The notes beneath the pieces were generated by a model. That model made no database searches. It was not told the origin of the DNA and was given only the letters and a program-made list of their open reading frames with translations. From Balaenoptera acutorostrata (Eukaryota; Chordata; Mammalia; Artiodactyla; Balaenopteridae), in contig NC_080075.1 in assembly GCF_949987535.1 (NCBI RefSeq), forward strand, positions 2,914,001 to 2,978,000: a stretch of 64,000 nt of DNA. Direction: 5' to 3'. Positions 25,801-37,800 of this stretch are shown one piece after another (within the stretch, counting starts at the first letter, position 1; each line of letters starts with the position of its first letter). The position numbers and the translations under genes were made by a program.

Positions 25801-28800
25801 GGGCAGAACCTCATCTGAGTGTGAGGACGGTGACGTAGGGTGACATGCAGGATAGATGATGCAGACAGAGAGCCGGGCAGGGAGGCCAGGAATGGGAGAT
25901 CCAGGCGGGGAGAGACCAGGCGGTGGGACTGGGATGGACACGGTGATTCCCAAGGAGGGAGGAGCAGAGGGAGAAGAAAAGGCTCGGCTGACCCTGAACG
26001 ACCTTCAGACAGACAGACAAGGTCGCTCCACTGCTTCCTGGGAACAGGTGATAGTTTACCTTAAGGCGTGTCTCCAGAGAGAGCAGAAATCGCTCTCAAA
26101 GCTTGGCAGGAGGACCTGTCTTGGGTGGCAGGTCCGACTCCCCGGTGGACCGTGCCAGGCATCACAGTGCCACGGGGCAGTGGGGAAGGGAGAAGGTAAC
26201 GCCGAGATCGGGTGATTCTGGATGACGGGCGAGTGTGAAATGTTACCTTATGGTTCAGAATGTTGCGTTGTAATCTTAGTTTCCTGTAAACTGACTACCC
26301 TGGAGAGAAAAGAATTTTTCAAAAGTTTTATACGAGGGATAGCATAATTCTTACTGCTTATTTTCCAGGACTGAGCTCTATAGCCTCATTATGGAATTGT
26401 TCAACTGGTTTTAAATTTATCAGCACTTCAGAATAAAAAAAAAGCCAAACATTTTAATATCCCATACTTCAGAAATGTCGTGTTAAGAGTTCGCCCTTTT
26501 CTGATGGTGGGAAGAAGGAAAGAGAAGCGTTTGTTTCTGGTTGCTGTGGGAACTCGGGGTTGGGGCGCCGTGATGACGTGGGTCAGACATCCGCCCGTGC
26601 CCCGCTTTGGGCGAGGCGGTGTGTTTTCTTGCCAGCGCTGTGTTCTTCCCCTTTCCAACCGTGTTCCACTTCTTCCCAGGAAGAGTGATCGTTGCCACGA
26701 GTAAAGGAGTTTACGTCTTGGTTCCGTTACCTCTGGAAAAACAAATACAGGATCTTCTAGCAAGCCGGAGAGTGGAGGAGGCTCTGATTCTAGCGAAAGG
26801 CGCCCGGAGGAACATTCCAAAGGAAAAATTTCAGGTTTGTAATCAGCGGGCCCCCAGGCCGCCGGCTTAGAAAACGTTAGGATCTAAGTGCGCCAGGCCC
26901 CTGCAGACCGCTCCCTGCCTGTCATTCAAGTTTCTCTGCATCTCCACGTTGTACAGATAAGGAAGCAGGTTGCAGAACAGCCGGACCAACAGCTGGATGA
27001 AGTCACGCTGCCCGCAGAGGCCAAGTCGGGATCTGAGCCTCTGACATAATTCCCGCGCCTAATACACCAAGTTGTATTTCTAATCAGCGTCCTTCGTCCA
27101 GAGGAGACTCAGGGCACAGTTGTTACAGACGAAAAGAGGAAGCTCAGGTTAATTTGTCTCCCAGTTCAGAATGTATATTTGTTGGGATGGGGTTGAGTTT
27201 GTAGAGTTTAGGTTTATGTTATCTACAGAAAAAGCTTTGTGAACCGTACCGATAAACCATCTAATGTTGCCGGAATCCATCTAATTCATTTCCTTAGGAG
27301 AAGACTTTTAGTGCATTTAAGAAACGCTAACTTTAATATCGTTGGTATGATCAATACCATTGATGAAACAAACACAAATTATTCTCATGTCTGATGAAAT
27401 CAGGTTTCCTAAAAATTGCTCCCTGATCAGTTGCAAGGTGAGTTCGGGTAACTCTATGTGTTTGAGAATAATAAAGCGTAATATTGGTGTGTGCACGCTT
27501 CACGGGAACACCTCAGTCCATCATTAAAAGTTCTAATGAGTTCATAGCGATCCCCTTCTTGTTTCTGTTGGCCAGGTTTTCAGGACGCTGTGGTTTGTGG
27601 GATGTAGCTGTGCTTTCTGGCCTCCGTGGCTTTATGCTGCAGAGGGTAGATTCCGAAGGTGGAAGAAGTCAGGACGTGTCATTTATGGTCACCGGATAAA
27701 TATTGATAAACTTTCCATCTTTACTCCTCATTTTAAAAAAAAATTTTATTAAAGTATAGTTGATTTACAACGTTGTGTTAATCTCTGCCGTACAGCAGAG
27801 TGACTCAGTTATACATATATATTCTTTCTCACATTCTTCTCCATTATGGTTTATCCCAGGCTGTTGACTGTAGTTCCCTGTGCTCTGTGGTAGGACCTCG
27901 TTGTTCATCCGTCCTACAGAGAATAGTTTGCATCTGCGAAGCCCCCACTCCCAGTCCTTCCCTCGCCCACCGTATTCCTCATTTTTTAGTGAGATGATCT
28001 GTGAGCATTCAGCAGGGGGCAGCAAAAGCGCAAGGAAGAAACCCGTCAGTTCAGGGCGTGTTTCGGTGCTGAGAGCGCCTGTTTCTGCCGCGTTTTCCTT
28101 GCGCGTCCACGTGGGGGGGCGGGTGCTGAGGCGGCCTTGGCCTCTGCTCTGCTGCTCTCAGCTCCTCTCCGTCCCGAGAGCGGGCCCCGGGAGCTCATGG
28201 GCGTCTGGACGGGCACGTGTCGGGTGCCCCCTCCTTGCACACACCCATGGGCACACCTCAAGTGTGTCCCATTTTCTTACAGAGGCTGCCCGTGTTCTTG
28301 GGTTTTTGCTTTTCTCCCCCCGTTTTCCTGAGAGCAGCTGTGCAGTGGACAGTGGATGGCGTTAGTGCTTGTCTCGCTCTGCTGTCCGACATCCCAGTCG
28401 GGGTTTGTCCACCCAGCACGCTCCCCGCCTTCCCCCTGTTGTATGCGCCCCAGACGTGCACCCCCAGTGGCCTTGAACTTGGCTCTCGTTCTCATGCCCG
28501 CGTGGCTGCCGGGGACCCTTCTCCCGTTGTGCCTGAATTATTTTCACAGCCCCCTTGCTGCGTGTCTGCAGTCCGTCCTCCACGGCCCTGAGGAAGGTGC
28601 TCTCTGACGTGTCCACCAAGCCCTTAGCTGGAGATCCTTTTGCGGGCGCCTCCCTGCCCACAGTCAAGTCTGCAGCAGGTGGCCTTCGCGGCCAGGCCCT
28701 GCCCGCTTCCCCGGCCCCCCGCTGCCTCCTTCCCCCCGTGACCCGGACCTGAGCTGCCCGTCGCCTGAGCCCTGCGCTGTGCAGGCAACTCCGGGAGCCA

Positions 28801-31800
28801 TCCTAAAACACTTCTAATCCTGAAAACAAGTCAAGAATGGCCAGTGCCACCATCCAAAGACCCACTGCAGAGATGGCTGGCCTCTGGGCATCCCTGGGTA
28901 AAGCCAGGCCAGCCTCGCTGCCCCGTCAGCGCCCTGTGCTTTCACCCACCTCCCCGCCCTCCCTGTTTTCTTTACTTGTTATTTGTGCTATTTTCTATCA
29001 GTGGAGTGAACGTCTAAACTCCACCAAGTACAGGTCTCGATACCTTGCTCAAATACGCCCTTCTCTCTGAATCCTCCCCCCATCCCTGACTGCTTGCTCT
29101 GTGCTCCCACAATTACACGTGTTAACCTGTAACCCAGGGCCCTTTTCTTCTCAGCTTCTGCTCATCCTTCCCCGGCGTCCTGGGCAGACGCCTCCCTCTT
29201 TTTTCCCTCGCACTCTGCTCGTGCCGGGGGCTCGACCACGAAGGACGCTGGATGGGCGATTCAGAGCTTTGAACTGGTCTTCAGACAGCTGGGCTCTGAA
29301 TCCGGGAGCAGGAAGGTTTTGTTTAAAATAGAACCATGAGAGGAAAAGAAGACAATATTGACAAAAACGTTCAGAGGTCATTTTTCATGCATGTGTATGC
29401 ATTTTCAAGGGTTGGATGCGACTCTTACAATGATTAAGTACATTACTTATTTTAACTTCAGGAGGCTTGTGACCAAATGCTAGACCCTGGGCTCAGAAAA
29501 ACCAGAAAGGGAGAGAGAAAGGGACCAGAAGTTCAGGGGACTGGCTTTTCACAGGTCACCTTTCTCTCCATTAAAGTGAGCATCAGTTTTGCTTCACTGA
29601 GTTCTGAACCAAGGAGGGATTTATCAAGAAGTTTAACTGTGGAACTTGGATTAAAGGAATATTCCTTCCATAGATCCAAAGGGCGAGAGAGCTTAGATCT
29701 TTAAGGAAGCCGAGCTTAAGCCATATTAAGGTTTGGGATGCCATACAGAAAGAGACAGTAAGGACACATTTACAGACACAGGTTTGGGTCAAACAAAAGG
29801 TTTGCTTGGTTTGTATCATGTAGTGTGGATGGTATCATGTTTAAGTTTGAGCTCTGATACCTGTTTGTTTGTTTGTTTTTTCTATTTCATCTAAAAAAGA
29901 TTTCACTACGTATGTTCCAAAGACAAGAAAGCCCCCTTTGAAATGTAACCATCACATAAGTCTCCAAAATCAACACTAATTCCTTCCTAGATTGGGGTGT
30001 CCCATCTGCCCACATTTCCCCAGTCATCCTGTGAATGTTTGTGTCTTACGTCCTTTTTATCCTTGGGGAAAAACCTGCTAGGGCTGTATGGTGAGATTTC
30101 TCTGTTTCAGAGTCACGTGGGCCAATTCTTCTCTGAGTGGTTCTGCCACCAACATCTGACTTTTGTTTCCATTTGAATTTGTTTTATAGGGATTGCTTTT
30201 TAAAATCTAATTTCATTTTATAAATATGTTAAATAGGTACATAATTCAGAAGTCAAATCAACAAGACACAATATATTCAAAGAAGTCTGTATTTTCTCTC
30301 CCCCTTCATCCAGTGTCTTTGCCCTGCCTGACTCTTTCCTCCTCACCATCTGTGTGTCTGTCTTCTTTTGGTGTGAGGGTCGGTGTTTTGTTCTAATGGT
30401 TACCCTAACAGTATTAGCTTTGTAAAAGCCCTTTGGTTTTCTGGGTTTTTTTTTTGCAGGGGGTGGAGGTGGAGCTCCTATTGTCTGTTGTTTCCCCACT
30501 TCGAGCCGTATTTGGAATTGGCTAGTAGCCTCTTCCTCATCTTTCCCCCAGCATCTGCGCTGATGTAACACCCCTCTATCCCAGTTAATACCTGGCAGGC
30601 AGCCGGCAAGCACAGTGTGCTTTCCGTGCGATCTCCCCATCCTCCCCTAACCTTGGGGGTTCTGCTGTCTCCCCGACTCAGAGCGCATGGACGCCCACAC
30701 TGTGCTGTTCCCCTTGTACCTGTCAGTCCTGCTTCTCCAGGCGCACGCGCATTGAATGCTCACCGTCACCTCTCCTGTTGACAGCTCTGCAGTCGCTGGT
30801 TTCTGAAGCAGCCCAGGCTTCAGTCAGGACGGGCACCTGGGGACATGCTCCCCGTGTGTTTGCATGTCGATTACGGCTCCTCTGAAGCCTTTGTACAGCC
30901 TTGAAGGACAGTTGGGCTGGATAGAAAATCTTGGACTCCTGTCATCTTTCAATGAGAAACTTAAATAAGTTCCACCATTATCTTTCTTTTTTCTTTAATA
31001 AATTTATTTATTTTATTTATTTATTTTGGCTGCCCTGGGTCTTTGTTGCTGTGTGCAGGCTTTCTCTAGTTGCGGCGAGCGGGGGCTACTCTTCGTTGCG
31101 GTGCACAGGCTTCTCATTGCAGTGGCTTCTCTTGTTGCGGAGCACGGGCTCTAGGTATGCGGGCTTCAGTAGTTGTGGCACACGGGCTCAGTAGTTGTGG
31201 CTCACAGGCTCTAGAGCGCAGGCTCATTAGTTGTGGTGCACAGGCTTAGTTGCTCTGCGGCATGTGGGATCTTCCCGGACAAGGGATCAAACCCGTGTCC
31301 CCTGCGTTGGCAGGCGGATTCTTAACCACTGCGCCACCAGGGTAGCCCCCCACCATTTTCTTTGGGCATAAAGCATCTGCAGTCGAAAATCGGTTGACAA
31401 CCTGAATTTCTGTCCCGTGTGGCAACTTAGTCTTTTGCTTGAATCCAAGGATCTTTTCTTTGTCTTTAGAGTCCGGTATCTCAGTGCTGGCCCTTCCCAG
31501 CAGATGGGGCCTGGGCAGTCCTTTTCACTCCCCACTGTGTCTCAAGGGGCCCCCAAGCTGCCCAGTGTCTCCTGGGGGGGACCTGGGGACCCACGGCCTC
31601 TTTCTCTTCTTCCCAGTCCCTCCCACAGTTTCTGACCCCACCCAGGTCCTGTAGCTAGTGGTGGCTTGTCCCAGTGGCTCGTACTGTGGGTTTGTGGGCA
31701 GGCCTTGTTGTTAGAAATGGTGTCAGTGAGCTTGTGATTTTCTATCTCAGTGGTTTTGTTTTGTTTTTTAAACTCGTGATAAAATACACTTAACATAAAA

Positions 31801-34800
31801 TTTACCATCTTAACCATGTTTCAGTCTACAGTTGAGCGGCATTAAGTACATTCATATTGCTGTGCAGCCATCCCCACCATCCGTCTCCAAAACCCTTCTC
31901 ATCTTGCAAAACTGAAACCCTGTCCCCATTAAGCCGTGACTCCCCGCTCCCCTTCACCCTACCCCCGGCGCCCACCCTCCTGCTCTCTGTGGATCGGACT
32001 CTTCTGGGGACCTCGCATGAGTGGAATTGTACACTATTTGTCTTTTTGCGTCTGGCTCATGTCACTCAGCGTGATGTCCTCCAGGGTCATCATGTCGTAG
32101 CAGGTGTCAGCCTGTCCTTCCTTTTCAAAGGGGAATGATTTGCGGGAGTTGAGAAGTTTGTATTTCACCTCGGCAGCGCATGTTAAGGAGGGGCCAGGAG
32201 ATGAGGTACACTTTGAATCTGGTGCCAGAAAAACTGTTCTCTCCAGAAGCTCTTGTGTGATATGCAACTTAGTACAACCCTGAAAGCAGGTTCGGAAATC
32301 TCTAGAATACAATCTTCTGTTTCACCAAATTTCCAGTTCCCCGAATCACAGACAGTAGAAATGTCAATCCAGGAATAAAACACTAGCAACGTAGGTGTGA
32401 CTTCAGCCTCACCTCGCTTCCAGAATGCAGGCGCCCTTTACACCTGGCTGGCATCGGGCCCACAGCCTTGCACGGAGCAGGTGCGGAGTGGCGCTGCGTA
32501 GAGGTCTCTTTTGTTCGTTTTCCCTCTTCACCCGAGAGTTTTGGCAGCCCCCTTACACTGACGGACACACTCGTAAGTGCAAAGGACAGCTGATCCCGTC
32601 GTGAGTTAGCTCTGATGTTGGGGGTCTCGACAGACTTTCTGGTTCTCTTCCCCACACACCCCCACGTGCTCACCCCTCCCCTCCTCCTCCTGCCGGCCTC
32701 CCTGGCCCCAGGTCTTGTAGTTCAGCGTCCCCTGAGCAGGACCAGGAGGAGGTGTCAGCCACAGGGGACGCTCTGGGAAGGAGGCCGTCCCTTTCAGAGA
32801 CCCAGGAGTTGGCTGCGCTGGGTACAGGTTCTGATTCAGTGGTGTTCTCGCCACAGCGGCACGGCTTCAGCATCCAGGATGAAGGAATCTCTCTGGGCTT
32901 CTTCCAAGTCTACGTAGAATCCCCGGACTAGACTATAGAGAGCGACCCCCACACTCTTGGAAGTCAGGAGTGTTAGCAAAAGTAGTTTTTGTTTCCCTTT
33001 AGGAAGGAGAAGAGTGGGTGACATTTGAATCCTGCAGCCACGAGGAAAAATTTGTCATTCAGCGGATTTCTCATCAGCAAGCCTGGGTGTGAATGAGAAT
33101 TCTTCTGCCGCAGCTGACGGGTCCTTTCTATCCTTCTTGCTAAGTGGTTGGCCTTTGTTGCTTCTCCTTTCAGAGACGGAACTGGTATTCCCTCACAACA
33201 GAACCTGGCCTCGCTCCTGTCTACTTATTGCTGGCGGCATACAGAGGCCAGTTTTCCCCGTCAGACGTAGCTGGTATCGGGGAAGAGAGTCATGAAAAAG
33301 CAGCTGCCTTTCCTGCCGTCTCTGCAGGAATTGCTCTGCAGGGGCGGGAGGAGATGCCGCTGTGCTTTGGAGAACAAGCCCCTCTGAAAGCTGATCGGAA
33401 GGAACAGCCTTTCGGTGTCTCCACCTCCCTCGTTTCTTCAGGGGTAACAGTGTTAGCCGCCTGCTGTGTAGCTGGGAGAGCCAGTGAGCGGGAAGAACTG
33501 GGCTCTAGAAGCAGGAAGGTCCGGGTTTCAACCCTGGCTCAACCACTTACACGTTAGTAACTCTGGGCTAAAAACTTAGCATCTCTGAACAGGATGTTCC
33601 TATCTGTAAAATGGGCTCAGCGAGTGACAAAGTGGAGTTTCATAAAAACTGATCAGGTCAGTAGGTGATTACTTAAACGGCAGGAACTCTGCCAGGGTGC
33701 GGGGATGCTGAGATGAATCATGTACGTGCCTTCCAGGAATTTATGGCATTTCAAACGGCGGGATGGATGGAAAGGGGAGGAATTGAAGTCCTGGGGTCTT
33801 AGGCACAGTTAGAGTCTTTAGTTGTGAGGTGGTGAGGGCCCGGGCTGGGGTGATGGAGCCAGTGAGGACAGAGCAGAGACGGGTCCACAAGGCCTTTCAG
33901 ACAAAGGTGGACACAGCTTGAAGCTGACCGGCTGGATAGCGACGGGGACGGGGTGGAATTACAGACACCCCAGGGCATCTTCCTTAAGTGCGTTGCTATT
34001 TCTGGAAGTTACCAGAACAAAGGGCTCTGTGGTCCGGGAAATTTGGGTAGGACTGGATTAGACACAGATCAACGGCACTTTTATTGCAGGAATCCTCGGG
34101 CTGCGGTGTGGATGGGGCTGTGTATCACCGGTGCGGGGAGGGGACAGAACGCAGTCTCCCAAGCTTCGGCAGGAAAACCTGCGTATTTATCTGTTTATCG
34201 TTAAATGGGATGGGCCTTGTGCTCTGGGGGTGTGCTCAGAAGTGCTGGTGTGAAGAGCCAGTTCCACGAGAGTGAAGAAGGATGGGCAGCTTCTGGGCTC
34301 CCAGGGACGCTGGCGATGTTCACATCCGTCCGAGCACCAGAGGTGGAAGCAATTGAGAAAGCCAGGGAGTGTGGGAGGAGGGACATGGGTCGGGATGGAT
34401 GGGAAATCCACAGAGAAGAAAGAACGATGCTTAGACAGAGAACCACTTGGTCTCAGGAATGAGGGGCTGATTGACATGTAGACGTGTATATGTTGAAAAT
34501 CATTTCGTATAAGCCTCGTTTTCTCCTTACCTCGTAACTTCAGGTTTCCATGTAACAGTTAACAGTTAGCCTGGATTATGACCAGAAACTTCGTTCCTCC
34601 TCCTGTCGTGGTTCCAGGGCAGGTCAGAGCGATGAAACGTGTCTTTCCCTGCAGGTCATGTACCGGCGGATTCTGCAGCAGGCGGGCTTCATACAGTTTG
34701 CGCAGCTTCAGTTCCTGGAGGCTAAAGAACTCTTCAGGTAATCTGAGGTGTCGGTAGCCAGCCTTGCAAGCGTCCCTCCGCGGTCAGACCTCCGCTGTGG

Positions 34801-37800
34801 CTGTGATGGGAAAGGCTGCCGTGGGTGCTGTGCGCCGGGGAGAAGTAGCGAGGCCGTCGTGCGTACACCCCTCGCGCCCCCTGCCCCCCTCAGCCTGAGG
34901 GTCACTGTCCTGTGTCTTGAAGGTGGGGCAGATAAGGGGCATACAGAGTGGTCCTCTAAGAGGAAAAGGCAATTCTTTTTTTTTTTTTTATAAGGAATGT
35001 GGAATTTTTATTTTTAATTTATTGTTTTATTTATTGATTTATTGATTTTGGCTGCGTTGGGTCTTTGTTGCTGCGAGCGGGCTTTCTCTAGTTGCAGCGA
35101 GCGGGCTTCTCATGGCGGTGGCTTCTCTTGTTGTGGAGCATGGGCTCTAGGTGCGCGGGCTTCAGTAGTTGTGGCACGCGGGCTCAGTAGTTGTGGCTCG
35201 CAGGTTCTAGAGTGCAGGCTCAGTAGTTGTAGCACACGGGCTCAGTAGTTGTGGCTTGCAGGCTCTAGAGCGCAGGCTCAGTAGTTGTGGCGCACGGGCT
35301 TAGTTGCTCCATGGCATGTGGGATCTTCCCGGACCAGGGCTCGAACCCGTGTCCCCTGCGTTGGCAGGCGGATTCTTAACCACTGCGCCACCAGGGAAGC
35401 CCGAGAACGCAGTTCTAAAGAGCGTGTTCGATGCCCTGTGAAGGATTCCTAGGAAAACACGATGGCTCACTTTCCCTTTCCTCCAGAGATTTTACCAAAA
35501 GCTCTGAGTTTAGAGAAAGAGCAGGTGCTTCTGGGAAGACTTGAAAAACTGTCCTTCTTCTGAGGACATTGTAAACGGCGTGCTCCTGGTCCACCGTCTT
35601 AGGAAGCTGAGGTCCCTTGCGCGTGGCATGGATCCTGCACGTGTGGGCCGCCCCCTTCACCAGCACCCACCCCACCCCTCTCCCTCCCCAGCCCAGGCCT
35701 GTCTCAGCCCCTCCCCCCTCCAGCAGCCCTTCCTCTGGGCTGGGGGTCAGGTGCGCCCTGGGAAGCAGTGGCTCTTCACGCTCGCTCAGAAGATGAACTT
35801 AAACCCGCTGTGATTGCCCTTCAGTGTCCCACGAAGGCATCGCCTGTAGAAGTTTTCCAAATGTCCACGTAGAACAGGTTCTGCACGACTCAGAGCCGTG
35901 AAGGAGGAGGTGTACACGGGGCCTCCTCCGAGTCTGCCTTTGATCAGAGCGGCTGTGCCTCCTGCTGTCCCCCCCCCGCGCCCCCGCCTGGGTTTGCGGG
36001 GACCCACGTCCCACCGCAGCACTGGAGGGGCCGCGTCTGCGGCCGCCGAGCCCGCTGCTCTGTCGTGCGGTCTGGGGGTGGGCGGTGCCTGGCTCGTGGT
36101 GCTTTGCAGCCCGTGCAGCTGCGGACGGCGTGCAGGCAGCGCGCCCGTCCAGTGTCGTCTTGTGTGCCTACGTGCACTCTCTCTCTCTTTTTGCTTCATT
36201 TAGTTTGACACTGTAATTGCAGAAGCGGCCAGCTCGACGTGCGGGAGCTGATCTCGCTGTACCCCTTCCTGCTGCCCACGTCCTCCTCGTTCACCCGGTC
36301 CCACCCTCCTCTGCACGAGTTTGCAGACCTCAACCAGCTGACCCAGGGCGACCAGGAGAAGGTGGCCAAGTGCAAGCGCTTCCTCATGAGCTACCTGAAC
36401 GAAGTCCGCAGCACGGAGGTGGCCAACGGCTACAAGGAGGACATCGACACAGCCCTGCTCAAGCTGTACACGGAGGCTGACCACGACAGCCTGCTGGACC
36501 TCCTGGTCACCGAGAACTTCTGTCTGCTCACCGACAGCGCCGCCTGGCTGGAGAAGCACAAAAAGTGAGTGTTTCTGTCCCCCGGACGCTCCCCCCGAAC
36601 CCAGGGCTCCCTGCCTGGCCCTTGCCCGTCCCCGCCCACGGGAAGCTGTCGTGCACTGAGGCGCCAGCGTGACTTCTGAGCCCCAGGCGTTCATCAAGGG
36701 ACCACCCGGCGCCCTCGGGATCTATCAGCCTCATCACGGTCTGCAGATCCACCACAGGGGTCTTAGAGGGCACCAACTCTCGTGCCAGCTCCTTCACGAC
36801 AGATCGTACAGTCACAGGCCTTGTTAGGCAATGGTGTGCTTGTTCCGTTTCCATCTGGGTGGGACTCCGCTGTGCGCGATGCCACATGCGTGTCGGTAAA
36901 ATGATAGCGCACTTCGGCCACTGATGGCCACACTGAATGGACAGGTGGGCATCTGGATAAACAGATAGAAAGGGAGGCTTCTGGATCTCGTGGATAAAAG
37001 GTTACGGGGTCAAACTCCTTCATTACAGATGTGAGCTGGTTGGCACCCACCCCCTTGCCGACCGGCCACTGGGTACGATGGGGGCCCGTCTGCAGTGATG
37101 ACGTGATTAGATCTGGCAGCTTCTTCATCCTGGGGGCAGGCGGTGGTCTAACCCTTCTAGGCCTGGGGGTGGGTGTTGAGTGCTCCCTGTAAGATTCTTT
37201 GTCTGTGACTTTTGGTATGCGTTTGACATGGCGGAGGTGCTGGTGAAGTTCCACGGAGACCCAGGCTCACGATCCAGACCCTGTTCAGATGCAGGACGTC
37301 ATGGGCTGGTGACTGACCTCCACGTGGGAAGTGGCTCGTTCAGCCGTTTCCCTCACTTTCCCGAAGGCACTGTGGAATGGAGTGATTTATTTAGGAACCA
37401 GAAAATGCACTGACAGCTCATGGCAGTGACTTGGGATGGCAGGGTCTGGCGGAGTCAGTGTAACTTCCTAAAAGCTTTTGGGAGAAGAGAAGGGTTCTAG
37501 GGAATAGTTCAGTATCTTGAGAGGTTGCTCTTTGAGGGAAGAAATCCGACGACCCCCTGGGGCAGCTTGATCCGGTCACCTGCTGGGGAAGAGGACCAGG
37601 AGAGGACACACCTGTGAGCGTGGGAGGGTGGCAACAGCTCACGGCCCGGGTGATGCCCGTGTCATCACTGATCCTGTCTGCTTATAAATGAGGAAGCAAG
37701 GGCCAAGGAAGTAACCTACTTGCTCAAGGTCACACAGTCCCTAAGTAATGAAGCCTGGATTGAAAGTCAGGGCCTGGAACTCTGGGTCCCCCCAACCCGA

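Larger units (their letters stand above)
26835..34654 (+). other. TGFBRAP1: TGFBRAP1 intron 4
   Basis: A 7.8 kb intron with L1 3' ends at 27735-27990 and 31750-32105, a SINE at 30986-31349 and a MIR at 33490-33700. The GC-rich 28.0-29.3 kb stretch gives several overlapping random frames and no recognisable protein. 29.3-30.9 kb and 32.1-33.4 kb show nothing I can assign. Confidence 0.6.
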
